From contig BTPG01000007.1 in the NCBI GenBank assembly GCA_036245525.1, positions 169,705,905-169,769,904 of the forward strand: a stretch of 64,000 nucleotides of DNA, in the 5' to 3' direction. The translations under genes were made by a program, and so were the position numbers. This DNA is from Semisulcospira habei (lineage: Eukaryota; Mollusca; Gastropoda; Semisulcospiridae). Below the pieces are notes generated by a model, which saw nothing but the letters and a program-made list of their open reading frames with translations, was not told the DNA's origin and ran no database searches. Below are positions 46,920 to 58,560 of this stretch, one piece after another (positions within the stretch are counted from its first letter, which is position 1; each line of letters begins with the position of its first letter).

Positions 46920-47880
46920 GAAATCGGTACAACTTTCCGCTTCTAAATAGAAGAGGCTGGGGCGCGTCTGAACCGTGTATCCTTGCACCCCACACACCCC
47001 ACCCCTTAAAAAGTCTCCCACAGAACGCACTTTCAGTACAAAGAACTTTCCAACAAAGAACAAATAAGAACCATGGGACAGCCCACCCTTTCCCTTTAAC
47101 TTTCGTAAATAAAATAATTTATTGTTTTTTTTTTGTGTATAGTAGGACTGTTGTTTTTGGTGAGAGACCCAAATGGAAAATAATATGTATAAAACTAGTG
47201 ATTTTTATCAATTTTTAACTGATTTAAGAAGATTAACTAACACCTTCGTTCTATATATTACTGAAATAAAGCTTAAATTGCTAAAGTCCCCGATCACTTT
47301 GTGCCAGTGGGACATAAAAATGGAGTAACGAACGAACGAACACCCTTTCCCATTCACAAAGTGACATCATCCTTGACGCAGTCACACCCTGTGGACGGGC
47401 ACACAAAGCATTTACTCTGTTCAGAGCACCATAGAGCACGACGGACGCGGAACACAGAAAGGCGAGCTATATATCTGTGATATGAAGACAGTCGCAATTT
47501 AAACTATGCGTCCGCGGTGACCACACAGACCTTTTACATTGATTTCCGGGTATAACCGCATATTTGACTCACAGACAGATTAATTAAGACACATGACTGT
47601 GATGTAACACCATAAAGGCCGTTATGTTAGACCGCCAGCTACTTTCTGTTTTGGTCATGGTCCAGTAGTTGTGCTACAAATAGTTTCTACCTCGGCTCTG
47701 ACGCTTGGTGGAGTTGAGCGGCGCATACGCTTGAGCGGTAAGGCGGACACAAAGTGATATGATCACACAGTTATGAACGACATAGCAACGTTAAGAGGCA
47801 TTATAAAAAATTCTATATATACCAGGTGTTGATATTCGTCAGTTTTATGTAATGGTGAGACTGCTTCGAGAGCGCGTAGG
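46920..47880. other. no gene recognised
   Basis: 47265-47340 (AATAAAG, then CGAACGAACGAAC) may be an old retroelement 3' end. Nothing else supported. Confidence 0.35.
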
Positions 47881-47888
47881 ACCTTTAA

Positions 47889-48075
47889 CCACTTCACTGT
47901 CAACCCAATGCAAGAGGCATCGATCCTCATGGGACCCCGCAAATGCGGGGGCCCATGAGGATCAATGCCTCTTGCTAACGCGACTTTGTGTCCTTGGTCC
48001 TTGGACGGTTGGGGCTCTTTGGCGTTGAGTTTACGATTTCGGAAACGTAATGTACGTCCACGGGCTGTAAACAGG
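47889..48075. mobile_element. hairpin family H1 element
   Basis: TTAA at 47885-47888, start CCACTTCACTGTC; hairpin core 47910-47973; right part TTGGGGCTCTTTGGCGTTGA and CGTCCACGGGCTGT; the right target site reads TTAT. Confidence 0.8.
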
Positions 48076-48261
48076 TTATTGGTCGTACGCTGGTCGTGCG
48101 CCTTTGTGACCATACTCCATCAGTTGGCGTCTACAGTGAAACGGCCGCAGTTTATGCCAGCGTGCGATCCTCAAGTAGAAACGTCAATGCAGCGAATAAA
48201 ATGGATTCATAGGATTTCGCCGAAATAGGACAGCGTTGGATTTTGCGGACAGTCAAAAAGA

Positions 48262-48333
48262 AGAGGCGTGCATTGGTCTGTGATATTAAACATTACGGCG
48301 CTAGGCTATAGGTACAAAAATCAGAGATCAGTA
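48262..48333. repeat. hairpin family H3, decayed
   Basis: GTGCATTGGTCTGTGATATT and AAAATCAGAGATCAGTATAC. Confidence 0.6.
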
Positions 48334-48339
48334 TACAAT

Positions 48340-48925
48340 GAATTACCAATAAAGTAGTTTCATAAGATGTTCTTCCGCGATAGCACTGAATTGTTGACAG
48401 TTAAAAACATAGAATAAGTAGAACATACATGCACACTACGACCACAAGAGATGGGAATATCTAGTCTGTCCATAAAGTCGTACAAGAAATAAATTGTAAA
48501 TAAGATGTAAATGTATGCAAAACAGGGCAGCTTGCCCTTGCGTTGAATAAGACACAGCAATAGGGTTGTTTGCGTGTGTGCGTGCATGTGTGTTGTGCGC
48601 GTGGTATAAGGTAGTGTCGTCTCAGTTAGTTTTTAAGCACGTTTTCTTTCTAGGTGGATATTAACATTACAGATAGTTGTGATGTATACGTGCACATACT
48701 CACTGAAATCGGTCGGTGTGTTCTCTAGTCAGTGAAATGCATTTATTTGTTTTACGTTCAAATTTGTTGTTTTTACATTCATTTTTTTTTAATAATTCCG
48801 CTGCAAACAAATTTCCCATCTTGGGACAATAAAGGTATTCGTATTTGTATAGTCTATAGAATCGGACAGAAACAAAATGAACAAAAATGTGTGTACTTAC
48901 GGCGCTTAGTTTATCATTGTGGGCC
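48340..48925. other. no gene recognised
   Basis: No supported coding frame or repeat. Confidence 0.35.
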
Positions 48926-48928
<3 letters not shown>

Positions 48929-49018
<90 letters not shown>

Positions 49019-49024
49019 GTGAGT

Positions 49025-49062
<38 letters not shown>

Positions 49063-49091
49063 GAGACAGACACCGACAGACAGACAGACAG
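48929..49091. repeat. compound (CA)n (GA)n (CAGA)n microsatellite
   Basis: Long CA array to 49016, then GA and CAGA units. Confidence 0.96.
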
Positions 49092-49196
49092 AGGTAGAGG
49101 CAGATCTATACAGAGAGGGTTTCAAAAAGAGGTCATACCACTTCTAAAAAGGTTCTTCACGCAACTATAATTGTTTTTTAAATATGTATAATATAA

Positions 49197-49357
49197 GTTA
49201 TTGGTAGCAGGGGATTGCTACACGGACCCTTGTAGGCCTAAGGGAGCTTAAAGGAATCATTGTACCCCTAAGGTCGAAGGCCTGGAGGGTACAAGGGGTC
49301 ATTTGACCTCCCGAAGGCCTACAAGGGTCGGTGCAGCAAGCCCCTCCTACCAATAAC
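49197..49357. repeat. 161-bp imperfect palindrome
   Basis: Ends GTTATTGGTAG / CTACCAATAAC; arms ACCCTTGTAGGCCT and AGGCCTACAAGGGT, centre around CCCCTAAGG. Confidence 0.88.
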
Positions 49358-49379
49358 GTATTTGTTTTCATCCCTTCAC

Positions 49380-50400
49380 TATTTCGCAAAATAAATCAAT
49401 CTCAAATCTTCTGACCTGGATCACGCTATACATTGCTAACGTAAAAGAATATGCATGTATACATAATAAACTTATGATGTAATATAAGATCTTTAATGAC
49501 TGTGACATTGCCGTCTGCGTGAGACCATGAGCATTGTCTACAAATTGTAAAGAGGTGAGCGACTGTTTGCCTCAAACGACTTTAAAAGCCTACAATAAAA
49601 CAGTCGCATAGGACGCTCATGTGCTTTCGATTCCGCAAAGATTCTTTTTTTAGTGGTCTGTTACACACTATTGCTGTAAATGTGGGCTGCAAACATATCC
49701 AGCAGCGTGCCTACTGTTTCGAACAACACTTTTCCTTTAGAAAGTTTTGGTGATCTTTTATAGAACAAAACTGGCACCCAAGACGCGTCACAAAGAGGGC
49801 TACAAGGGTTTTTGTAGCGACATCACATGGTACGGTTTGCGTTAAAGTGATTGGTCGGATGACGCAGGAATGAAAACAATGCTTTTTGACGTCACACGAT
49901 AAGGTACATATTTATATGAGAGTTTACGTTTACGCCGAACGACTTCAAACAGCCTGTACCATAAGGATAGACAAGAATCAAAACAGCTCCAAGAGGCACA
50001 GATCCCAATAAGCCCCTGGGCACATGAGGATCTATGCCTATTAAAAATGTTCTGAGTCTTGTCTATACCGTAGAAACTGATTATCCGCCGGGACTTTGCT
50101 CTTGTTCGTTATGTCGACGTAAACGTAATCTCTTTAATAATAAAAGAGTACCGCCAACACTCTACGAGTCTATGGATAAAATAAACTCAAGGCGACGCTC
50201 ATAAATTCTTCTTCTTTCACTTCCAGGCACTTCGAACAACGTAATTCGAACTATTGTGATCTTTATCATGACGTAACAAGAACAAGAAGAGTTTTGAATT
50301 TTGACGTCATAGTCCCAGTCTACGTATGACGTATAAGGAACAAAGAACAAAGAACGCATTCAGGTACTGAAGTACAGCTTTGTTTCCTGACCTGTCCACC
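49380..50400. other. 5' flank of the GPCR, no gene recognised
   Basis: A worn H1 arm pair lies at 49990-50042. A single H3 arm remains at 50467-50497, inside GPCR intron 1. No promoter element that I would call. Confidence 0.4.
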
Positions 50401-50407
50401 GCAAAAC

Positions 50408-53400
50408 ATGGTAAGTTGTTACACGAGCTTAGAATTGTTTCACCTAAGTGGTTATCCTGTCAGTCGTTAGGTCCAAAATCACATACCAACACAAATGTAG
50501 ATTCTTCACATCAAACATAGTAAAAACCATGATGAAATTTTGCAGAACTACGACGACAAAGCGCGCTCCGTGGGAGAGAAGGTGCAAGTGGGAATACTCA
50601 TGTCCTTGGTAGTGTTCTTCGCAGTCTTCGGCAACACGATGGTCTGCATTGCAGTAATAGTGGACGAACGACTGCGACGGCTGGCCAACTACATACTGGC
50701 CTCTCTGGCCCTAACAGACCTCCTGCTGGCCCTTCTGGTCATGGTTCCTGCCATCTCTAACGATCTGGAGAAGAGGTGGGTGTTGGGCGAGGCGCTTTGC
50801 AACGTGTGGATCTTTTTGGACATCACCCTCTCCACGGCTTCTCTACTGAACCTCTGTTTCATTACTTTTGACAGGTAAGGGGAAAATAATAAGAAACAAT
50901 AAGGAAGAAACAAGTGCTCATCTCTAGCACCACGTATCACGAGAAATACGTGTTGATAGTACTTCGGTCGTTAGCACTACGTGTCCATAGCACTCCGATC
51001 GTTAGCACTACGAGTCGCTAGCATTACGTGTCGCGAGCACCGAAGCAAATTAGAGCGCCCGTTGGTTTAAAGGCCGCAGTGCTATCGAGAGTACTGCAAT
51101 TGACCGGTAGTTCCAACGGCCGCAGTGCCATCGAGCGTACTGCTATTGACTGGTAGTTCCAACGGCCGTTGTACTATCGACACGTAGTGCTCGCGATACG
51201 TAGAGGCGACGGGATTCGGTTGAAGCAAGTCTGCCATGGCCACGTCAAGGTGGGGCGAAAACGCTAATCTGCATCCACGAGTTGCATGATTTTACATGCC
51301 TTTCACATATTTGCATACGCTGCATACATACGATGCATAAGGCGTGATTTCACAATAATGTAACCCGTTACTGCCAATGGACGCAGACTGTGTGAGTAAA
51401 ATCATTATGAATTCACCGTCAAAGATCCCCAGACGTCAAAGGAACATGGATACAAAGTGGTTTCAGCAAGAGGTATAGATCCTCACGAGCCCCCGCAATT
51501 GCGGGGGCTCGTGAGGATCTATACCTCTTGCAGTTGGGTGGTGTTAGATTATTCTCGGCAACGACGGGGTTCCTTGTCTTATGCCTCCTATAGGTGGCTC
51601 TTCGTCATCGACCCAGCCAAGTACGAAACGTGGATGACTACCAGAAAGGCGTCAGCCATCTTCGCGTCCGTGTGGCTGGCGTCCGTTCTCACTGGGCTGC
51701 CCGGCCTTGTCGTCAACGTTGGCCCGATTCACTCTGCCCCGGAGACCGGCAGCAAAGGTGAAACGACCACGATAAAGCATTTAAAGGCGTCCCAGGTCAT
51801 CTCTCCAAACCACACTATCCAGAGATGCGAACTCAACCTTCTTTTTGATTACACCGTCATCACGTCGAGTGTGGTGTTCTACGTGCCTTGTATAGTGCTG
51901 ATGTACGGCCACGTGCGGCTGTTACGCGGAGCCTATGAGAAGCTGAGGCGGGTGCAGGTCTCGCTTCGCAACCCTACGCTAGCTGCAGTGCGGGCTGCTT
52001 ACAAGGTACGCTTGCCTTCTGGGGCCAGTTGCATGGGTGAGCTCAGTCCTACGCCAGCCACTAAGCAAGGTGCTCCGCTTCAGCGGAGCACCTTGCTTAG
52101 TGGCTGGCGCAGGACTGAGCTCACTCATGCAACTGACCTCTGCTTCCTAACCCCTTTACGGCTACTGACGATAGAGGCCATGGGTAGTCAACGATAGGGA
52201 CTTTTTTTTCCACCGTGTGGTATTGTCAATTAAGGTGTTTAAAGAAAGGGATCTAGGTCTCAGAGGTGATGCCAAGAGCGTAAAATACACAGAGATAACC
52301 AAGCAATAAAGTCCAACTGTCTGTATACCAGGACGTGAAGACGGCGACCGTTGTTGGCGCGATGATCTGGGCTTTCTTGCTATGTTGGCTTCCGTTCTTC
52401 ATTATGGCTCCCATAAAGGCCGCCTGCGATGAGTGTATCAGTCTCCTCTGGTTCAAGGTATAATAATAATATTAATAATAATATTACTATCAATTATTTT
52501 TTATCAATAATAATATTAATACAGGCCATTCTCCGTATTACGCGCATCAGAATATCAAAAACTAAAAGTATAACGCGGTCAGACCTGTGGTCTCACGTAG
52601 ATACCCAGTGTGCAGAAAGTGCTGTGGCCGACTCCGGCCTTAAGTGGACCGCACACGGCAGTGTGTGTGTGTGTGTTTCTGTGCACGGCATTGCGCGGGT
52701 CAACCAAGGCTGGAGTCGGCCAGGGCACGGTTTGCGTACTGCGTGTTTTTCCTTCATTGGCCTATGTACGTGTTGCACCACGCTAACTCGAACGAGGCAT
52801 GAGGCGTAGAGCACATGAGGATGTATGCCTCTTTTCGATGCTTGGAGCGTTGTCACTATGCGTATAGTGCGACGTAGGGAGTCGTTCGTTTCAAACAAAA
52901 CCTCACTAATCTATGGACATCTAGTCACCTCTTTTTTACCAAACGGTAATATTCTCAAATGGGTCGGTTAACAGGTTGCTCGGCTGTGTAGCATTTCCGG
53001 TTTGGCCTTTCAGAGAAGTGTTTACGTGTGCGCGTTGGAAAGGTTTTTGCGAAGTTTTCGTGTATATGCATAGATATTTTGTGTAGCCATGTAGTTATTT
53101 AAGTGGTCTGTTTTCAAGTGTATCTCAAGCTAATAACACTATTTCTACACTTTGTTTGGTCTCTACTTTTGGGTGGCAAAATATTCTCATGTTATTTATG
53201 AAATGTTTGAGACAACAAAACTTGTATTGCTGCACCATACATGTATACATTAATATAATAATACTGAAAACAATGAAAGAATTGCGAGTAATGCATTCTA
53301 AGGATAATTCATGACACAAACACAAAAAATTGACAATCTGCCAACAAACTCTTTAATTTTATCAGCATGACAATAAATATGAATTACTGGGTACATTACT

Positions 53401-54775
53401 ACAAGTTTCACTATTGTACCGACAAAATAGAACAAAATAAGTTTCACTATTGTACTGACAGAACATAAAAAGTTGGAGGAAAAACAAAACAAAAAACAAA
53501 ACAAAAAAAAAAAATAAAAAAAAAAAAAAAAAATAACCACACATTTACACAAAAGGTGAAGATCACACACGCCCATGATACAAAAACCGTATGCAAAATA
53601 TCAGGGCGTGAGTGAGACAACAACCTGCTGGCATCAGTAGGTAGGCCTTAGAGTCGGTAGTCCTAATCCCTACCAAAAATATGGGGATAGAACTTCAACG
53701 GAGATTTTGATACGTGCAACAAAACGCTGCGCAAAATAACTATCTCCGCCACGGTTTGGTCCGCTGACGATGAGGAGTACCGGCAATTTAAAGCAAAACT
53801 TCCTCGAAACACACATGAACTAGACATAAAAATTCAGACTGACTTGTGTCGCTCGAGTGTGTACGGCCGGCCGATAAAAAACAGGCCATTTCATCGGATA
53901 GTGTGCGATGTGATACACTTTTTTACAAACAAAAAGGTTTCAAACACGAACAATAACGGCGAATGAAAGGTCTGTGGTCAAAACATGGCATTTGCAACAA
54001 GTCATACAGCTTTTTTTCGTTGTTGTGGCAACCTTTTACTGCGCAATGTCGGCCGCTAGATCAGGAACTTGTGTAGGGTTTTTTTATTCACAGCTTCCAT
54101 GTTTGCAAGCAAAACCGGAAGTCGTCCCCAGTAGGTCGAAGGTCATGTTCAAAATGGCCGCACCCATCATTTCTAATTAAAAAGACGTGAATACTGACGA
54201 GCAAAAGAAATGCCACATTTGTGGAATCATCGGAAACACTAAAGTGTTTACTACATCACACACTAAAGTGTTTCCGATGATTCCGAAAACGTCGGATTTC
54301 TTTTGCTCGTCAGTATACTTGTCTCCTTTATCTTCCCAAGGTCTCGATCTGGTTCGGCTACCTCAACTCTTGCCTTAACCCCTTCATTTACACCATCTTC
54401 AGTCGACGCTACCGGCAAGCCTTCAGCAGCATCCTGCGTCTCAAATACTGCCGGCGGCAGGTGCGTGCAGACAGTGCGTCGTCACTCATCGGGTCTTTCA
54501 AATCAGAAAGAAGCTCGTCCAAGCAAGCGGACAGTCCGCGCAAGCCGCTCCAGCCAAGGAAAGTCACGCCGTACCAGCCAAGGCCACCCATGGCTACAGG
54601 ACAGGGAGCTTTTCTCGACTCGAGCACACTGTCGGCTTGTTCGAACTCATTCAGCACAGAGGCGGATCAGTCCCACTCGAGCGTACGGGCGATCTGTTCC
54701 TACAACAGCAAAAGGGGGATTCACATGGAGATAGTTTCCTTAGAGACCTCAAGTGAGCTAGTGCGGAAAGACTAA
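50408..54775 (+). CDS. amine-type rhodopsin-family GPCR (five coding exons)
   Basis: Seven-transmembrane receptor of the cell membrane. Proposed exons: 50408-50410 (only ATG, followed by GTAAGT), 50546-50874, 51594-52005, 52332-52457, 54341-54775; every phase fits (0, 2, 0, 0) and the product is 434 aa. Visible landmarks: N31 in GNTMV (TM1), D59 in LALTD (TM2), W79, C86, amine-anchoring D93 in FLDITLST (TM3), D110-R111-W112 in place of DRY, CWLPFF at 266-271 (TM6), WFGYLNSCLNPFIY at 294-307 (TM7), and a second-loop cysteine in RCEL with a nearby NHT glycosylation site. D249 sits where the acidic partner of the TM3 arginine is expected. D93, FF after CWLP and the W-G-Y of TM7 are typical of serotonin, dopamine, octopamine and histamine type receptors; I cannot name the ligand. 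The intron inside the R111 codon is a well-known GPCR intron position. The one-codon first exon is the least certain part: no in-frame ATG precedes 50546 in the next exon. Confidence 0.85.
51466..51531. repeat. perfect hairpin (family H1) in GPCR intron 2
   Basis: 66-bp palindrome without mismatch, arms beginning GCAAGAGGTATAGATCCTCA. Family left flank extends to about 51363 (ACCCGTTACTGCC). It ends 60 bp before the acceptor at 51592-51593. Confidence 0.92.
52028..52132. repeat. near-perfect 105-bp palindrome in GPCR intron 3
   Basis: Arms of about 52 bp (GTTGCATGGGTGAGCTCAGT start) with two mismatches, centred on GCTTCAGC. Starts 22 bp after the donor GT of a 326-bp intron. Confidence 0.92.
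54191..54316. repeat. 126-bp palindrome in GPCR intron 4
   Basis: Arms ATACTGACGAGCAAAAGAAA and its inverse, inner arm GGAATCATCGGAAACACTTT-like; some internal mismatches. Ends about 23 bp before the acceptor AG at 54339-54340. Confidence 0.9.
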
Positions 54776-54852
54776 AGAGCCGCAATGGTTGTGAAGGAAA
54801 CGATCACCCCATCCTGTTAAACGAGAGCGATCACTCCTTCATCCTATTTTAA

Positions 54853-54961
54853 CTCATGCGCCGCGAGACGCATACGGATACGCGGTGTATCATTCGCGGC
54901 GAGACGCATCTGGATACGCGACTTTACGCCGCGTATCCGGATGCGTCTCGCCGCCGATGAG
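54853..54961. mobile_element. 109-bp hairpin (family H4) after the GPCR
   Basis: TTAA at 54849-54852 and ATAA at 54962-54965. GGATACGCGACTTTACGCCG core with CGAGACGCATC arms; one arm is duplicated. Confidence 0.8.
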
Positions 54962-54965
54962 ATAA

Positions 54966-55560
54966 CAAGGCGAGTTCGCTCCAGGACCCAAACAGGAAAG
55001 ACGCTCCTTTGGACCCAACAAGACAGGCGGTTTATTTGGACTCATGCAGAGGGATGGCTCACTCCGACTCCAGCAGACAGGCGGTTCACTTGGTCTCATA
55101 CACAGGGATGGTTCATTTCGACTCAAGCAGACAGGTGGTTCCTAAGGGCCCGAGCAGGAAGAGTGTGAGGAACTCCCTCGGGTTCTAGCGACTGTTCGTT
55201 CATCACATGCAAAGAGGGGGATTCTTTGACGGCAGGCTGGAAAGCGAGCTTCGATAACAGCCCGAGTGAAAAATTAGGCCTCGTTAGCCGTGAAAGCTTA
55301 CACCCGACAGGTATCAAAGTCGGAAGCTAACGAACAGTCAGGGTTGTCAAAATCACTCGTCTACCTCTACTTTTTGACTTTTTTTTACGGGACGAAGCCT
55401 GCTAATGTATTCAAGTAGAGAAGAGCTTCCTTCTAGCTCAAAAGAGGTTCATTGTGGACTCAGAACGAAGCAGAGAGGCGGTTCGTTCGGACAATAGCAC
55501 AGAGGCGGTTTATTCCGCCGAAAGCAGAGACTAAGAGGCGGCTCCTTTGCACCCAGAGAG
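54966..55560. repeat. degenerate tandem array downstream of the GPCR
   Basis: Repeating words AGACAGGCGGTTCA, GGACTCA and AGGGATGG with about 30-bp spacing. The inverted pair CGACTGTTCGTT / AACGAACAGTC lies at 55190-55342. Related words resume at 60504-60600, so the 55.56-60.5 kb stack seems to have been inserted into this array. Confidence 0.55.
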
Positions 55561-55611
55561 AATCAATGAATCAATGAAACTTTATTTTACAACGGTTAAG
55601 GCATTCACATC

Positions 55612-56527
55612 TGTTACGTGGTGGAGTAGTAGTCGTAGTATGATAAACACACTAGACGCACGCACGTAAGCTTCTTTTAAATAAACTTCACTCAGCTGCA
55701 ATCCGTCACACGTGGCTTAAGGATGTAGACAATACTGGAGTAACAGTTCCAACAATATTTTAATTCAGCGATGCGATCTCCACACAATGCACTTCCAAAT
55801 GCACCAACACTGATACAGTCTCTTCTGCAAATATCCACACTGCGGACACAAAGTCTCTCTACAACGTACACCACACTGTTACGCTGTATCTCTCACAATG
55901 TACACCCTATACGGACCACGTACGGACGATAACTGTGTGTCTCTTCAACTAACAAATGCAAGACAATGTATATACGTGCTTTCCTAGCGCCCTCTTTATA
56001 TATACTACCAATTTCCAGAATCATCTACAAAAATCATACAACGCAACCAATCAGAACGAAACACGCAACCGAAACTCATAAATAAGAATTTTCTGGAATC
56101 ACTAAAATAGGCTACAAAAACTCGGCTGCTCATTTCAGCTCTAAATCCTAATGTATAATGAAGTCACATAAAAGTATGGTAGCCCTAACACGACCTTGCA
56201 TATCCGCTCTAGAAGATTCTCGACCTTTGACAAAACAAAACAAAAGGCTGCTCAATTCACGCGCACAGAAAAACAAAATGTTGCGAACTGTCGCCAACTA
56301 CCCGACGTCACACATACGAGGTCACTAGACAGTGCGACCTTTCTAGAACGTTCTGGACTAAACTTAGCGTATCATAACGAAGTGAATTCCGCTCTGCGCG
56401 ACCGAAAGAAAATGTTACTTTAAAAAATACGTGAATCATAACCATGACAGCTCAAATAAATATCGGATCGTTTCCTACGATTAATACATGTATGCTCTCA
56501 CAGGACAACACAACCACAATCGTAACA
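55612..56527 (-). mobile_element. solo LTR, 916 bp, with 5-bp target duplication
   Basis: Starts TGTTACG and ends CGTAACA, flanked by ACATC on both sides (55607-55611, 56528-56532). On the minus strand a TATATAAAG box lies near 55995, with an AATTAAA-type signal near 55770 downstream of it. TG...CA ends and a 5-bp duplication are typical of Gypsy-type and related LTR retrotransposons. No internal region remains. Confidence 0.9.
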
Positions 56528-56639
56528 ACATCGTCATCGACACAGCCATTTTACAAACCTGCCGTTGCTAACAACTACACGACTGTCTACAAATGTACAT
56601 ACATATAACTAAAACATAATACTTGCAGACAATTGACAA

Positions 56640-56720
56640 CACTGTTCACATAGACATACTCATAGACTCACAGACACCCCCACCCCCCACCCCCCACCCC
56701 CCCACCCCCACACACACACA
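56640..56720. repeat. C-rich and (CA)n tract
   Basis: Runs of CCCCCAC inside the LINE 3' region. Confidence 0.85.
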
Positions 56721-57179
56721 GAGCTAAGCAGTTCAAATGATAAATGAAAAGGATAACAGGCTTAATTGGGAATAAATTGGACCCAGCATAGAAAGAGACA
56801 TATCATACATGTAGTTAAGGCATCCCTACGAGTGATCCACGAAATACTTGCGGAGACCCTTTTTAACACAGGCTAGCGAGGAGGTGGGTTTTACGTGGTC
56901 GGGAAGCACATTCCAGAGATGTGTCCCTGAGAAGGATAAGCTAGTTTTATATATACTAATTGTCTAAACTTAAGGGCCACTTTTTATCGCAGACGCGCCG
57001 CCAACACCACACAAATAATGTAGCATTACTAGCAATACTTGGAGTCAGTACTTTGCTAATTTATTCAGTAACAACTTCATTTAAGCTTTGAGTAAATCAA
57101 GCAATTGTAACAACAGCAGTACGTTAGAATGTTCACCCACCCCTCATTTGATAAGTCACACAAGACTGGTCCAGTCAGT

Positions 57180-58560
57180 AGAGAGTGTTTCCACCGTTTG
57201 CTGCCAAGCATTCAATGCAGCGTTGACGCATGGAGTTCACCAGGGTTAGGAGAACATGTTGCGGGATCGCTACTCACTCTTGATGGAGGAACTGAGTCAG
57301 ATGGGGGACGCCTTGAGGTGGGGGGGTGGTTGCTGACTACACGTTGCCCCAGCACGTCCCATAAGTGCTCGATGGGAGCCAGATCAGGTGAACGAGATGG
57401 CCACTCCATCCTCGTGATGCCCCGTTGCTGAAGATACACACGGGCGCGATGAGGTCGAGCGTTGTCGTCCTGCAGAACAGCATTGTCGCCTATGGCTTGG
57501 AGAGCTGGCTGGATGAGGGGCTGTACAATCTCGTCCCGATAGCGCAATCCAGTCAGGGTGCCTCGGATGACGTGGAGGGCGGTCCTGCCTTCCCTGCTGA
57601 AGCCTGCCCAGAACATGGCTGAGCCTCCTCCATAGCGATCCACCTCTTGGACGCATCCATTTGTGTCTCGCTCGCCCCGGCGTCTCCAGACCCTCACCCT
57701 GCCGTCGTTGAAAGACACAGTGAACCGTGACTCATCAGTAAACAAAACCTGAGTCCACTGGAGTCTGTTCCACCTCACATGTTGACGACACCAGGCAACC
57801 CTGGCTCTGCGATGAGCTGGAGTGAGGGATCCCACTGCTGCTCTGCATGAAGCCAGGCCAATTTCGCGCAGATGTCGGCAGACTGTGCTTCTGCTGACGT
57901 TAACGCTTGCAGCTTGCATCAGTGGACTTCGCAGAGTGGTTGACGTGACAATTCGGTCGCTCAGAGCCGCCACACAGAGGTATCTGTCCTCCCTTCTGCA
58001 GTTGCAGCGCGGGTCCTGAGCAGGGTCGTCGTTCTGCCCTTCCAGTTTCTTGGAATCGTGCCAGCAGCCTCTGGATCTGTTACGATTGTGATTGTGTTGT
58101 TCTGTGAGAGCGCGCATGCGTAGGTCGTTGAAAACGATCCGATGTTTGTTTGAGCTGTCATGGTTGCGAATCACGTGCCTTTTCAGTGGGATTCGCTGTC
58201 GTTCGCGCAGAGAGCGGAATTGATTGTCTTTTGATATACGGAGTTGAATCACGAAGAGTCCAGAAACCGCTCGAAGTGTAGACATTTTGCAGAGGAGACA
58301 TTGTATCAGTGTTGGTGCATTTGTGAACGCATTGTGTGGATATCGCATAGCTGCAATAAAATATTGTTGGAATTGTTACTCCAGTGTTGTCTACAACCTT
58401 AAGCCACGTGTGACGGGTTGCAGCTGAATGAAGTTTCTTTAAAAGAACCTTACGTGCGCGCGTGCCGTCTGGTGTGATATCATACTACGACCACGACTCA
58501 ACACGTAACAGGATCACTGAATGGGACACCCCAAGACGTCTCCCAACTTATCGTCCGGAA
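57180..58560 (-). pseudogene. Tc1-like transposase, broken
   Basis: Cut-and-paste transposase. The helix-turn-helix part (GVSHSVIQRLLARFQETGR) spans 58560 to about 58040 and is split by a solo LTR. The catalytic part shows D in LFTDESRF, D in QDDNARPH and E in DLAPIEHLWD. I count 31 residues between the last two, where Tc1 proteins have 34, which suggests a 9-bp deletion. A TAA lies at 58550-58548, a frameshift near 57300 and a TGA at 57276-57274 (where tryptophan is expected); the C-terminus QRCIECLAANGGNTLY is readable only in a shifted frame. The long open frame running to 58348 is misleading: its N-terminal part is antisense LTR. Confidence 0.88.
58078..58510 (+). mobile_element. solo LTR, 433 bp, inside the Tc1-like transposase
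   Basis: TGTTACG...CGTAACA with GGATC on both sides (58073-58077, 58511-58515). Homologous to the 916-bp LTR but with internal deletion; AATAAAA near 58356. Its removal with one GGATC rejoins the transposase helix-turn-helix frame. Confidence 0.92.

Noticed and set aside
57212..58348. A 378-residue intact transposase
   Set aside because: The first part is antisense solo LTR and the last part is a shifted frame; the true transposase is broken.
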